Assembly: GCF_000311785.1 (NCBI RefSeq)
Contig: NZ_HE978535.1
Span: forward strand, 495,076 to 559,075
Direction of reading: 5' to 3'
From: Brevibacillus massiliensis
Lineage (GTDB): Bacteria; Bacillota; Bacilli; Brevibacillales; Brevibacillaceae
Length of the DNA: 64,000 bases
The position numbers were made by a program, and so were the translations under genes. The notes beneath the pieces are model-generated. The model searched no databases, was not told the origin of the DNA, and saw only the letters and a list, made by a program, of their open reading frames with translations. Positions 51,973-62,094 of the stretch are shown one piece after another. Numbering within the stretch: the first letter of the stretch is position 1; the number at the start of each line of letters is the position of its first letter.

Positions 51973-54921
51973 ATGAAAAAAGCGAGTTTTCACGTAAATG
52001 GAGCAAAGCACGAAACCGAAGCAGGCACACGCATCCTCGATTACCTTCTGCAGCAGGGGATAGAGCATCCGCACATTTGTTACTCCCCCGAACTGGGTCC
52101 GATCCAGACCTGCGACACGTGCATGTGTGAAATCGACGGAAAGATCATGCGGGCATGTTCGACCTATATCGAAGACGGGATGAACATTCTCACTTCTTCC
52201 GAGCGGGCAAAGCGGGCTCAGACGGAAGCGATGGACCGGATTTTGGAAAACCACATGCTGTATTGCACCGTCTGCGACAACAACAACGGAAACTGCCGGG
52301 TTCACAATACAGCGGAGCTGCTGGAAATTGAGCATCAGACACGTCCGTTCCGGGAAAAAGGCTACGAGGTAGACATGTCGCATCCCTTCTATCGCTACGA
52401 TCCCAATCAGTGCATCCTCTGCGGACGCTGTACAGAGGTTTGTCAGGATTTGCAGGTGAATGAAACGCTCACCATCGATTGGGAACGAGAGATTCCGCGG
52501 GTGATCTGGGATGACGATAAACCGATTAATGAGTCATCTTGCGTCTCTTGCGGACAGTGCGTAACGGTCTGCCCTTGCAATGCGCTGATGGAAAAATCGA
52601 TGCTGGGCGAAGCTGGGTTTATGACCGGTCTTGATCAAGAACTGTTGAATCCGATGATCGATTTGATCAAGGAGGTTGAACCCGGCTACAGCAGCATTTT
52701 TGCCATTTCGGAAATGGAAGCGGCCATGCGGGAGACGCGGACCAAGAAAACAAAAACAGTATGTACCTTCTGCGGTGTAGGCTGTTCGTTTGAAGTCTGG
52801 ACGAAAGGCCGTAAAATCTTGAAGATCGAACCTTCTCCGGAAGCGCCCGTTAACGGAATCTCAACGTGTATGAAGGGGAAATTCGGGTGGGATTTCGTCA
52901 ACAGCGAAGAGCGACTGACGAAACCGCTCATTCGACAGGGCGATGAATTTGTGGAATCCACCTGGGAGGAGGCCCTCAGTCTGGTTGCAAGGAAACTGGG
53001 TTCCATAAAAGAAGCGCATGGGGGAGATGCTTTGGGATTTATTTCCTCCTCCAAGTTTACCAACGAAGAAAACTACTTGATGCAAAAATTGGCCCGCCAG
53101 GTATTTGGAACGAATAACGTAGATAACTGCTCTCGTTACTGTCAGTCCCCGGCGTCATGGGGCCTTCAGCAGACCGGCGGGATTGGCGGCGACACGGGGA
53201 CGATCCAAGACATTGCACAGGCTGGACTTGTGATTTTGATCGGGACTGCCACGGCCGAAGCACACCCCGTACTCGCGACCCGAATCAAGCGTGCGAAAAA
53301 ATTGCACGGGCAAAAACTGATTACCGTCGACCTCCGCAAGCATGAAATGGCAGACCGGGCGGATTTGTTCATTCGGCCGCGACAAGGAACGGATTACGTC
53401 TGGCTGTCAGCCGTGGCCAAGTACATGATCGATCAAAACTGGCACAACCAGGCTTTCATCGATGAACATGTGCATTTCTTCCCGGAATATGTGAAATTGC
53501 TGGAGAGGTATACACTGGAATTCGCCGAACAAGAGACCGGCATCTCAAAAGAGACGATCATCGAAATAGCCAAAATGATACGGGACGCAGACGGAACCGC
53601 CATTTGCTGGGGGATGGGCGTCACGCAAAACGTGGCGGGCTCCTATACGTCCACGGCCATTGCCAACCTGCTGCTCGTCACCGGCAACTTTATGCGTCCG
53701 GGTGCCGGTGCGTTTCCGCTGCGCGGGCACAATAACGTTCAAGGGGCCGCCGATATGGGAACCATGCCGGATATTTTTCCGGGATACCAGCGGGTGACAG
53801 ACGATGAGATTCGCGCCAAATTTGAAGCGGCTTACGGAGTGAAGCTGCCTGGCAAACGCGGTTTGGACAACATTGAAATGCTGGAGGCGGTAGACCGGGG
53901 CGAGCTTAGGGGCATGTACATTGCCGGCGAGGACATGGCGTGGGTAGATTCAGACTCCAACCATACCCAAGAGATGCTGGCCAAACTTGATTTTCTCGTG
54001 GTGCAGGACGTCTTCTTCAGCAAAACCGCTGAATTTGCCGATGTCATTTTGCCCGCGGTGCCATCGCTTGAAAAAGACGGCACGTTTACCAATACCGAAC
54101 GCCGTGTGCAGCGGCTGTACCAAGCGCTCGACCCTGTCGGCGACAGCAAACCGGACTGGTGGATTTTCAGCCAGCTGGCGAAGCGAATGGGATTTGATTG
54201 GGATTACAGCCATCCAAGCGAAATCTTCGCCGAAATGGCTTCGCTCACACCGTTCTTTTCGCAATGCAATTACGACGTTTTGGAAGGTTGGAACAGCTTC
54301 CACTGGGGCTCGCCGGACGGAAGCAATACGCCGCTTCTCTATACCAAGGGATTTAACTTCCCGGACAAAAAGGCGCGGCTGGCGCTCTTTGAATACGTCC
54401 CTCCCATGGAGTTCCCGGAAGAATTTGACTTGACGCTGAACAACGGCCGTCTGCTGGAACAGTTTCATGAAGGAAATCTTACAAACAAATCCGAAGGTCT
54501 CCAATACAAGCTCCCGAAAGTGTTTGTTGAAGTCTCGCCGGAATTGGCCGCGGAGCGGGGGATCCAGGACGGAACGCTGGTACGTCTGGAATCGCCTTAT
54601 GGAAGAATCAAGCTTCACGCACTCGTGACCGACCGCATGCGCGGGAAAGACATCTACGTTCCGATGCACTCGGCAAGTCATGAAAGCGCCGTAAATCTGC
54701 TGACCGGCGGCGGGTTTGACGTGCAGACGCATACTCCGGCCTACAAACAGGTGAAGGTTCGCATGCAGATTCTTGAAGAAACAGGAACGATTCCGCTTCC
54801 CAGGTACAACCCTCGTTTCGCCAAGCGAAATCCGCAGCTCGGGGTACAAGTAGAACGCAAGTGGGCCAGAGCCGATTATGAGCCAATCTCAGATGTAAAT
54901 GTAGCGGGAGGGAGAAAATAA
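51973..54921 (+). CDS. fdhA: Formate dehydrogenase alpha subunit, Cys-type, with N-terminal ferredoxin domains
   Basis: 982 residues from ATG 51973 after AGGAGG (an upstream in-frame extension has no site). Order: [2Fe-2S] domain with CDTCMC (about 47-52), an HMLYCTVC...NC motif, two [4Fe-4S] motifs (CILCGRCTEVC and CVSCGQCVTVCPC), then the molybdopterin oxidoreductase with CTFCGVGC and CMKGKFGWD. The catalytic position is Cys in CSRYCQSPASWG; no in-frame TGA is present. The residue after it is Gln where selenoenzymes have His, as in the Bacillus YjgC/YrhE type. It oxidises formate to CO2, probably passing electrons to NAD or a quinone partner. Confidence 0.9.
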   Translation: MKKASFHVNGAKHETEAGTRILDYLLQQGIEHPHICYSPELGPIQTCDTCMCEIDGKIMRACSTYIEDGMNILTSSERAKRAQTEAMDRILENHMLYCTVCDNNNGNCRVHNTAELLEIEHQTRPFREKGYEVDMSHPFYRYDPNQCILCGRCTEVCQDLQVNETLTIDWEREIPRVIWDDDKPINESSCVSCGQCVTVCPCNALMEKSMLGEAGFMTGLDQELLNPMIDLIKEVEPGYSSIFAISEMEAAMRETRTKKTKTVCTFCGVGCSFEVWTKGRKILKIEPSPEAPVNGISTCMKGKFGWDFVNSEERLTKPLIRQGDEFVESTWEEALSLVARKLGSIKEAHGGDALGFISSSKFTNEENYLMQKLARQVFGTNNVDNCSRYCQSPASWGLQQTGGIGGDTGTIQDIAQAGLVILIGTATAEAHPVLATRIKRAKKLHGQKLITVDLRKHEMADRADLFIRPRQGTDYVWLSAVAKYMIDQNWHNQAFIDEHVHFFPEYVKLLERYTLEFAEQETGISKETIIEIAKMIRDADGTAICWGMGVTQNVAGSYTSTAIANLLLVTGNFMRPGAGAFPLRGHNNVQGAADMGTMPDIFPGYQRVTDDEIRAKFEAAYGVKLPGKRGLDNIEMLEAVDRGELRGMYIAGEDMAWVDSDSNHTQEMLAKLDFLVVQDVFFSKTAEFADVILPAVPSLEKDGTFTNTERRVQRLYQALDPVGDSKPDWWIFSQLAKRMGFDWDYSHPSEIFAEMASLTPFFSQCNYDVLEGWNSFHWGSPDGSNTPLLYTKGFNFPDKKARLALFEYVPPMEFPEEFDLTLNNGRLLEQFHEGNLTNKSEGLQYKLPKVFVEVSPELAAERGIQDGTLVRLESPYGRIKLHALVTDRMRGKDIYVPMHSASHESAVNLLTGGGFDVQTHTPAYKQVKVRMQILEETGTIPLPRYNPRFAKRNPQLGVQVERKWARADYEPISDVNVAGGRK

Positions 54922-55400
54922 TGGCAAGACCCATCACCCGTATCGCAAGAACACCTGTCACCGAAAAAGAAAGACAGAACCAAGCCGTGGAGAATGTCAT
55001 CGAAGTGCTTGCGAAAAACGCCGACGGCATCCAAGAAGCGATCAAACTGCTCCAGGAACTTCACAATAGCGGGATTCTCGGAGCGCTCAACGCCGCCGTC
55101 GAAGCGAAAGAAGAGATTGCCAAAATCGTCGTGGGGCAAATGGGACGCCCCCCTGTCACCAATATGATCAACAATGCGCTGGCCGCTGCCGGGGAGTTAA
55201 CGGCGGTAAATCCGGAGATGACGAAAAAGCTGATGAGCGGGTTGGCGAAAGGGCTGCAAAAGGCTGAAGAGGGGAGTCGTACGGAAGCTGCCATTGGCAT
55301 TTTCGATTTGATCAAGGCCCTGCGCGATCCTGACGTCAATCGGGCGATCGCTTTTGGCATCAACCTGCTGAAAGGGGTAGGAGAAGGCTTAAAAGACTGA
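54921..55400 (+). CDS. DUF1641 protein linked to formate dehydrogenase
   Basis: 159 residues, mostly helix. ATG 54921 overlaps the fdhA stop codon by one base, so translation is coupled. The family (YjgD/YrhD in Bacillus) is the constant neighbour of this formate dehydrogenase type; its role (assembly or an accessory subunit) is not established. The core contains GALNAAVEAKEEIAKIVVGQ and a repeated helical segment. Confidence 0.85.
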   Translation: MARPITRIARTPVTEKERQNQAVENVIEVLAKNADGIQEAIKLLQELHNSGILGALNAAVEAKEEIAKIVVGQMGRPPVTNMINNALAAAGELTAVNPEMTKKLMSGLAKGLQKAEEGSRTEAAIGIFDLIKALRDPDVNRAIAFGINLLKGVGEGLKD

Positions 55401-55434
55401 CTCTGTTTTGAAAGTGGCAAAAGGGGGAAATCGC

Positions 55435-55791
55435 ATGACCAAAAACCTGGAGCATCAATTCAGCATGGTGGTTCGCGAGATCAGAAAAGAACATGTGGGA
55501 AACGGTCCGAAAGAGATATTGACTCGTTTCGTCGATTCCTGGGCGATCAGCGAGATGAGAGGGAACCTGACGAATGTGGAAAAATTTATGATTGGTTCGA
55601 AGGACGGCAGACGAATGGTTCATGAAGCACGGACGAAGTTGGTGAAAAACATCTACAAGAATCCTGAGGTCATAGAGAGACTGGAACATTTGATGAAGGC
55701 GAAAATCTTGAGGATCTTTTCGGACATCAATATCGAAGAAGACATTGCCATGACCGTGTTTGTATTCGATAAACCGCTTGATCCCAGGTAA
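55435..55791 (+). CDS. DUF2294-like protein
   Basis: 118 residues from ATG 55435. The sequence ILTRFVDSWAISEMRGNLTNVEKFM is characteristic of the DUF2294 (Na-translocating-linked) family, which often occurs beside formate dehydrogenase genes. Function is unknown. It follows DUF1641 by 34 bp and probably belongs to the same operon. No terminator is obvious after it. Confidence 0.65.
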   Translation: MTKNLEHQFSMVVREIRKEHVGNGPKEILTRFVDSWAISEMRGNLTNVEKFMIGSKDGRRMVHEARTKLVKNIYKNPEVIERLEHLMKAKILRIFSDINIEEDIAMTVFVFDKPLDPR

Positions 55792-55854
55792 TCTTTCGCA
55801 TCTTTCGTTGAAAGTGGATGACGAAAAAAACGGGCAATTGGATGATATAGATTT

Positions 55855-56208
55855 CGCTTTGGCGAGATCAACCGGGTCAAGGTGAATGCAGACGGATCTT
55901 TCGGCCGGATGGAGCGCGTGGCGAAAGATCCGCTTCTGTACGGAGCAGACGGCTTCGCTTTCGGTCCGAAGGGCGATTTCTATGTATGTGCGAACGAACG
56001 CAATTCCATCGTCAAAGTGACTTCCGACGGCAAAGTGGCGGAGGTGGCCGGCAACGATAATCACGGGCCGTTGGAGTTCCCGGCAAGCTTGCATTTTGTT
56101 GGAACCACGCTCTACGTGAGCAACTATGACCTGCCCCGAGGAGTCAACAAACCGAACGAACCCGGGATCGGTACGTCTATTGCCAAGATTGAACCCGGCA
56201 GCAAATAG
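55855..56208 (+). pseudogene. SMP-30/NHL-type beta-propeller remnant
   Basis: The frame begins without a start codon (FGEINRVKVNADGSFGR) and continues through DGFAFGPKGDFYVCANE, repeats typical of SMP-30/gluconolactonase or NHL propellers, to a stop at 56208. Only the last third of such a protein remains, so the 5' part is lost. No ribosome site. Confidence 0.6.
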
Positions 56209-56358
56209 ATTGGTGGCGGCATGGATCGAAATTGGACCATGACGAACGACTACTTTTCCTTTTTTAGAATGGCAAATAATCACTTATCGTGTAAAAACTT
56301 TCTAACCATAAAATGCAAGTTTCGTGAAATGCTAAGGATGGTTAGGGGGTTATGCACT

Positions 56359-56799
56359 TTGCGTATCAAGCCATTGATATTATCGCTGTTTGTATTGTTA
56401 ACCGGTTGTGCTGCACAATCCAATCAACAGACAAAAGCTGCGTCTGCAGCGGAATGCAAAGAGACACCCGTCCGGCATTTTCATGTGGAAAAGACTGTAA
56501 AATCCATTGTGGAGCAAGTACCTGGCGTTGACGATGCTGTCGCGGTACAAATCGATAAAGAACTGCATGTAGGGATCAAAATAAGCAACTTTAACCGCCT
56601 CAGATTCAAATCCATCGAAAAAAATACAGCGAAGAAGTTAAAGGAAGCGTTTCCGAAATCAAACATTCACATTTCCTCCGACAAGGCGATCATCAATGAA
56701 TTACAAATGCTAAGCAATACTCCCTGGTCTTCTAAACGCGAGGATGCCTGCAAGCAAAAGAAACAGATGAAAGATATTGAAGATAGGATGAAGGGATGA
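56359..56799 (+). CDS. YhcN/YlaJ-like sporulation lipoprotein
   Basis: 146 residues from TTG 56359, 9 bp after AGGGGG; the frame extends upstream to 56221 but without a site. A short signal peptide ends in the lipobox LTGC (about residues 15-18), followed by a small alpha/beta domain with VPGVDDAVAVQIDKELHVGIK, like the Bacillus YhcN/YlaJ lipoproteins. It probably sits on a spore or cell membrane surface. Confidence 0.65.
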   Translation: MRIKPLILSLFVLLTGCAAQSNQQTKAASAAECKETPVRHFHVEKTVKSIVEQVPGVDDAVAVQIDKELHVGIKISNFNRLRFKSIEKNTAKKLKEAFPKSNIHISSDKAIINELQMLSNTPWSSKREDACKQKKQMKDIEDRMKG

Positions 56800-56964
56800 G
56801 CGGCATATAAAAAATGGAGTTGACCGGAAATGGGTCAGGGAGGTTGTCCCTGGCCCCTTTTGCTTTTGGAAGGGTCCGGTCGTTTTTTAGGGTTACCACT
56901 GTGTATATATTACAAATTCGAGTGAAAGGATATAAATGTATTTTTGCGGAAAGGACGTGGTGTA

Positions 56965-59900
56965 GTGGATAACGCGATGAACAGTCTGAAATCTTTGATT
57001 ATCGGCATTGATGTCGGTTCGACTACTGTCAAAGCCACCGTGGTCAACCCCGTGACCAATGAAATCCTTTGGTCGGACTATCAACGTCACCACACGAAGC
57101 AGGCAGAGAAAGTCCTCGAGTTTCTCATTACGATCGGCAACGAATTTGCCGGTGTCAGCCAGGAGAATATCCGTGTCTTTATGACAGGCTCCGGAGCCGG
57201 TCCGATTGTGGAGCACATCGGCGCCAAGTTTGTTCAGGAGGTGAATGCCGTCACGATGGCCGTGGAGCATCTTCACCCCGATGTAGGCAGCGTGATTGAA
57301 CTGGGCGGTCAAGATGCGAAGATCATCATTTTTAAAGCAAACGAAGAAACAGGAGACAAGCAAGCCCTTACCTCGATGAACGACAAGTGTGCGTCCGGGA
57401 CGGGGGCGACCATTGACAAGTGCATGATCAAAGTGGGGATGCCGATGGAGGAAGTGGGCATGCTCCATTTTAACGACAGCAAACTGCACCATGTGGCAGC
57501 CAAATGCGGTGTATTTGCAGAAACGGATATCGTCAATCTGGTCAAAAGCGGCATTCCCGGAGACGAGATCATGTGTTCGCTTGCCGATGCGATCGTGATG
57601 CAAAACCTGTCTGTACTCACCCGCGGCAATACGCTGCGGCATCGCGTGCTTTTGCTCGGCGGTCCAAATACATACCTGCCTTTCCTGCAAGAATGCTGGC
57701 GAAAGCGCATTCCAGAGACCTGGGAGGAACGGGGGTACGATTATCCCAGGGATGTACCCATTGAGGAACTGATCTTCGTACCGAGCAACTCCCAATATTA
57801 CGCCGCTTACGGGGCTGTCATGTACGGCATGCATGAACCGGCCGGTGTCGGCGCCTACACCGGGCTTGAAGGGCTGAAGGAATTCATAGCCCACGGCCGC
57901 AAAGCGAAATTGGGGGAGAATGCCGGACCGCCCCTGGTCAGCGAAGAGAGGGAATTGGAAGAGTTTCGCCGGAAGTACAGCATTCCCCGTTTTACGCCGG
58001 CAAGCTTTACACCGGGCCAAGAAGTACGGGCGGTCATCGGACTGGACGGGGGCTCCACTTCGTCTAAAGCCGTGCTGGTCGATGAAAGCGGCACGATTTT
58101 GCTGAAGGAGTATCAGCTGTCCAAAGGCAATCCCCTGGAAGATACCAAGGAAATGCTGAAACGAATCGACGAGAGAGTGAGGGAGCAGGGAGCGCGGCTT
58201 GAGATCATCGGCTTCGGCGCCACCGGATATGCGGCCGACGTTCTGGAAAAAACGCTGAAAGCCGATGTCAACATCGTCGAGACCGTGGCCCATATGATGA
58301 GCGCCGTTCACGAATTTGGCGATGTGGACGTGATCTGCGATATCGGCGGACAGGATATCAAGGTCCTCTTTATGAAAAACGGAGACATCCGCAACTTCAG
58401 ACTGTCCAATCAGTGCTCGGCAGGGAACGGCATGCTGCTGCAGGCGATGGCCGATCAGTTCGGCATTCCCGTCCAGGAGTATGCGGAAACCGCGTTCAAG
58501 GCTGACCTCTCTCCAAAATTCTCCTATGGATGTGCGGTATTCCTGGACGCGGACCGCGTCAATTTTCAGAAGGAAGGGTATTCGAAGGAGGAACTGCTGG
58601 CCGGACTTGCGCTCGTCTTGCCAAAGAATGTCTGGCAGTACGTCGTGCAAATCCCGCGAATGGCTGAATTGGGGCGCAGGTTCGTGCTGCAGGGCGGCAC
58701 GCAGTACAATCTCGCCGCGGTGAAGGCGCAGGTCGATTACATCAAGCAGCGCGTACCCGACGCGGAAGTATTCGTCAATCCTCATCCAGGGGAAGCGGGG
58801 GCAATCGGGGCGGCGATGGAGACGCTGAGAGTCGTGAAGCGGCGCGGGTATTCCACTTTTTTGGGACTGGATGCGGCCATTCATCTGCAGTACGTCACCC
58901 GAAACGACGAAACCACCCGCTGCACCTTCTGTCCCAACCACTGCAGCAGGACCTTTATCGACTCGCAAACGCCGGACGGACAAACGGCCCGCTACATCTC
59001 GGGCTTCAGCTGCGAAAAAGGGACGGTGGAGAACAAGGAAGCGGTCATCCAGCTGACCCGGAAGCGGCAGGAGCTGAAAAAACACTACCCGAACCTGGTG
59101 GAGTACGAGGCGCAGCGGATGTACCAGCACTTCTACGACCCAATGCCGCTGCCCGAAGCCGAAATGCCGATCAAGGATGTCCGGGTCGTGCGCAGTTGGC
59201 TCGGGCTGGCCAGAGTGAAAAAGACCAGGTATCAGCGCGGCTTTCAGCGTTCGTCCGTGGAGGCGATGGAGCGGCGGGGCAAGATCCGCGTCGGGATTCC
59301 GCGCGTCCTGAACATCTGGTCGACAGCGCCGTTCTGGCGGACGTACTTCGAGACGCTGGGCATCGACAAAAACAACGTGGTGTTCAGCGATTTTACCAGC
59401 GAAGAGATGTGGCTGGAAGGGGGCAAGTACGGCTCGATCGACCCCTGCTATCCGTCCAAGGTGGCGCAAGCCCACATTCACAATTTGCTGTTCAAGCACC
59501 ATGAGCGAAAGCCGCTGGATTACATCGTCTTCCCGTGCATTACGCATATTCCGACCCACTTGTCCAATGTGATGGACTCGGCGAGCTGTCCGATCGTAGC
59601 GGGGGCTCCCAACGTGATCAAGGCCGCCTTTACGAAGGAGATCGACTTTTTCCAGACGAGGGGCGTCACCTATTTGGATCCGGCCGTTTCCTTTACGGAG
59701 CGGCACCTGATGAAGAAGCAGTTGTACGAAGCGTTCCGGGATGCGTTGCAGATGACGGAGGACGAGAGCGACTTTGCCGTCGAACAAGGGTGGCGGGCTC
59801 TGGACATGTTTGACGCCGAGATGCAGGAGCGAGGGAAGATGATCCTGGAACAAGTGGAACAGGAGAATCGCCTGGCGATCTTGATGATCGGGCGGCCCTA

Positions 59901-60468
59901 TCACTCCGATCCCGGTCTGAATCACGGGATTTTGGAAGAGTTTCAAGTACTGGGCTATCCGATTCTCTCGATGCGTTCCATCCCCAAAGACGAGGAGTGG
60001 CTGGGCCGCTTTTTCCAGGGCGACATCGAAAGCGGGCGCGTGCAGCGCGCATTGGAAGTAACGGACGTCTGGCCGGAGAACTTCAGCTCCAACAGCGTAC
60101 AAAAGGTCTGGGCGGCAAAATTTTCCGCGCGCCACCCCAATGTGGCCGTACTCGACTTGTCCAGTTTTAAATGCGGACACGACGCGCCTACGTACGGGCT
60201 GATCGACTCGATCATCTCGACGGCGGGAACGCCGTACTCCGCGCTGCACGACATCGATGCCAACAAGCCGAGCGGCTCGATCAAAATACGTGTGAAAACA
60301 TATGCCCACAGCCTGGGACTGCATGAGGAGCGGCTGCAGGATCTGGCAAAGAAAAAGGCGGTGCTGCAGCAGCGCATCGAACAGAAACGGCAGGAACTGC
60401 TGGGTCTGAAGCCGCCTGCGCCGATCATCCCGATCGAGCATTCCGCTATGTCGCAAGCAGGCAACTAA
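56965..60468 (+). CDS. Tandem acyl-CoA-dehydratase activase fused to a dehydratase-like module
   Basis: 1167 residues from GTG 56965 (AAAGGACGTGG upstream; ATG 56977 alternative). Two BcrAD/BadFG-type ASKHA ATPase domains occur in tandem: GIDVGSTTVKATVV (about 15) with ELGGQDAK and KCASGTG, then GLDGGSTSSKAVLV (about 361) with DIGGQDIK and QCSAGNG. Each has the two Cys (KCASGTG/KCGVF and QCSAGNG/GCAVF) that in HgdC dimers bind a shared [4Fe-4S] cluster. From about 680 a DUF2229-like part has CTFCPNHC and IDPCYPSK, then an HgdB-like part. It couples ATP to low-potential electron transfer onto the partner encoded 38 bp downstream. The substrate is unknown. Confidence 0.85.
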   Translation: MDNAMNSLKSLIIGIDVGSTTVKATVVNPVTNEILWSDYQRHHTKQAEKVLEFLITIGNEFAGVSQENIRVFMTGSGAGPIVEHIGAKFVQEVNAVTMAVEHLHPDVGSVIELGGQDAKIIIFKANEETGDKQALTSMNDKCASGTGATIDKCMIKVGMPMEEVGMLHFNDSKLHHVAAKCGVFAETDIVNLVKSGIPGDEIMCSLADAIVMQNLSVLTRGNTLRHRVLLLGGPNTYLPFLQECWRKRIPETWEERGYDYPRDVPIEELIFVPSNSQYYAAYGAVMYGMHEPAGVGAYTGLEGLKEFIAHGRKAKLGENAGPPLVSEERELEEFRRKYSIPRFTPASFTPGQEVRAVIGLDGGSTSSKAVLVDESGTILLKEYQLSKGNPLEDTKEMLKRIDERVREQGARLEIIGFGATGYAADVLEKTLKADVNIVETVAHMMSAVHEFGDVDVICDIGGQDIKVLFMKNGDIRNFRLSNQCSAGNGMLLQAMADQFGIPVQEYAETAFKADLSPKFSYGCAVFLDADRVNFQKEGYSKEELLAGLALVLPKNVWQYVVQIPRMAELGRRFVLQGGTQYNLAAVKAQVDYIKQRVPDAEVFVNPHPGEAGAIGAAMETLRVVKRRGYSTFLGLDAAIHLQYVTRNDETTRCTFCPNHCSRTFIDSQTPDGQTARYISGFSCEKGTVENKEAVIQLTRKRQELKKHYPNLVEYEAQRMYQHFYDPMPLPEAEMPIKDVRVVRSWLGLARVKKTRYQRGFQRSSVEAMERRGKIRVGIPRVLNIWSTAPFWRTYFETLGIDKNNVVFSDFTSEEMWLEGGKYGSIDPCYPSKVAQAHIHNLLFKHHERKPLDYIVFPCITHIPTHLSNVMDSASCPIVAGAPNVIKAAFTKEIDFFQTRGVTYLDPAVSFTERHLMKKQLYEAFRDALQMTEDESDFAVEQGWRALDMFDAEMQERGKMILEQVEQENRLAILMIGRPYHSDPGLNHGILEEFQVLGYPILSMRSIPKDEEWLGRFFQGDIESGRVQRALEVTDVWPENFSSNSVQKVWAAKFSARHPNVAVLDLSSFKCGHDAPTYGLIDSIISTAGTPYSALHDIDANKPSGSIKIRVKTYAHSLGLHEERLQDLAKKKAVLQQRIEQKRQELLGLKPPAPIIPIEHSAMSQAGN

Positions 60469-60506
60469 CCACGGCATTCACAAAGTGAAAAGAGGCGAGA
60501 TGACAC

Positions 60507-62090
60507 ATGGAGACAACGAAGGAAATCCCTGTCGGCAATCCTTTTGAAGACGAGCTGCGCCGCTTTCAGGAGGAACAGGAGAGGGAGCTTGGACTAACCG
60601 ACAAACGGGCCCAATGGTTCGACCCGGTTCCCCGCCGGTTTTTGGCGAGGGACAGAGCAACGACGACGATCCTGTTCGGCGGACTGACCATGGCGCACGA
60701 TTATCTCGTGGAAGGGGCGCTCTCGGGGCTTGGTTACAACGTGCAGCACCTTGATTGCCCGGACAACGATTCGCTCCGTTTCGGAAAAGAGTTTGGCAAC
60801 CGCGGGCAGTGCAACCCGACGTATTTCACAGTCGGCAATCTGATCAAGCACTTGGCTTACCTGCGGGATGTCCAAGGAAAGTCGAAAGAGGAGATCGTCA
60901 AAAACTACCTGTTCATCACCAGCGGCTCGTGCGGTCCATGCCGCTTTGGCACGTATGTCACAGAGTACCGCAAAGCCTTGCGCGACGCCGGTTTTGACGG
61001 ATTCCGCGTCCTGCTCTTCCAACAGCAAAGCGGTCTCAAGCAGGCCACCGGAGACGAATCCGCGCTCAAGCTGGACACATCCTTCTTCCTCAGCTTTTTG
61101 AAATGCATCTTGATCGGGGATATTTTGAATGCGATCGGCTACCGGATCCGTCCCTACGAAGTGGAAGCGGGCGCCACAGACGCGGCTTTGGAGCGCTGCA
61201 AGAAGTACTTGTACGAAGCCATGCGTCAGCGCAAGCAGCTGCTTCCCGCCTTGCTCCGCTGTCGAAAGGAACTGAAGGCCGTAAAGGTGGACCGGACGCG
61301 GGTCAAACCGAAAGTAAGCATCATCGGCGAGTTTTGGGCGATGACCACGGAAGGAGACGGCAACTATCAGCTGCAGCGTTTTCTGGAGAGCGAAGGAGCG
61401 GAAGTGGAAGTGCAGTCCGTGACCGCCTGGATCCTCTACCTGATCTGGGAAGGACGATACGATACCCGCAAGCGCATGCAGCTGCGCGGAGAGGATTCCG
61501 GCCGGTACGGACTGCAGGGCAAGAATCCCCTCATGCGCCTGCGTATGCTGTGGGCGGCGGACCGGGTGATCCGGCTGATGTTCCAGAGCTATGCCAAGCT
61601 GATCGGCCTTGCCGGCTACCATCTTCCGGACATGGACGAAATCGCCCGCGTTGCCCATGAACACTACAACAACCAGTTGCGCGGCGGTGAAGGCCACATG
61701 GAAGTGGGCAAGCTGATCTTGAATGTGGCAAAGCGCAAGGTGAACATGACGATCTCTGTCAAACCGTTCGGCTGCATGCCCTCATCCGGCGTCTCGGACG
61801 GCGTCCAATCGCTGATCACCGAGAGGTACCCGGAGGCGATTTTCCTTCCGATCGAAACGACGGGAGACGGCGCGATCAATGTGTACAGCCGGGTGCAGAT
61901 GATGCTGTTCAAGGCGAAGCAGGCGGCCCAGAGGGAGTTTGACGAAGCTCTGGCGAAAAAGAGGTTGTCACCGGATAAGCTTCGATCTGTAACCGACCGC
62001 CCAACCTTTGGCCACCCGCTCAAAGCTGGCCGTCACGTAGTCGCCTGTACGGCGGCAAACAGCGTGTACAGCTTCCGTTCCTGGATGTAA
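60507..62090 (+). CDS. HgdB-like dehydratase subunit partner of the activase
   Basis: 527 residues. It has HgdB/DUF2229-like alpha/beta domains with several Cys that could hold an iron-sulfur cluster: C84 (HLDCPD), C102 (GQCNPTYF), C142/C145 (SGSCGPCRFG) and a later KPFGCMPSSGVSDG. It begins with an acidic tail of 35 residues. The ribosome site is weak (AAAAGAGGCGAG). It ends with a strong terminator, so the two genes form an operon. In many Firmicutes the same modules are part of one longer polypeptide; here they are split. Together they probably act as an ATP-dependent reductase or dehydratase. Confidence 0.8.
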   Translation: METTKEIPVGNPFEDELRRFQEEQERELGLTDKRAQWFDPVPRRFLARDRATTTILFGGLTMAHDYLVEGALSGLGYNVQHLDCPDNDSLRFGKEFGNRGQCNPTYFTVGNLIKHLAYLRDVQGKSKEEIVKNYLFITSGSCGPCRFGTYVTEYRKALRDAGFDGFRVLLFQQQSGLKQATGDESALKLDTSFFLSFLKCILIGDILNAIGYRIRPYEVEAGATDAALERCKKYLYEAMRQRKQLLPALLRCRKELKAVKVDRTRVKPKVSIIGEFWAMTTEGDGNYQLQRFLESEGAEVEVQSVTAWILYLIWEGRYDTRKRMQLRGEDSGRYGLQGKNPLMRLRMLWAADRVIRLMFQSYAKLIGLAGYHLPDMDEIARVAHEHYNNQLRGGEGHMEVGKLILNVAKRKVNMTISVKPFGCMPSSGVSDGVQSLITERYPEAIFLPIETTGDGAINVYSRVQMMLFKAKQAAQREFDEALAKKRLSPDKLRSVTDRPTFGHPLKAGRHVVACTAANSVYSFRSWM

Positions 62091-62094
62091 GGCA

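Noticed and set aside
51973-54921. Selenocysteine in formate dehydrogenase
   Set aside because: The frame has no in-frame TGA; the catalytic position is Cys (CSRYCQSP).
56893-60477. 1194-codon open frame on the minus strand
   Set aside because: It is the antisense shadow of the activase gene on the plus strand, whose ATPase and Cys motifs are clear; the minus frame shows no family and no ribosome site.
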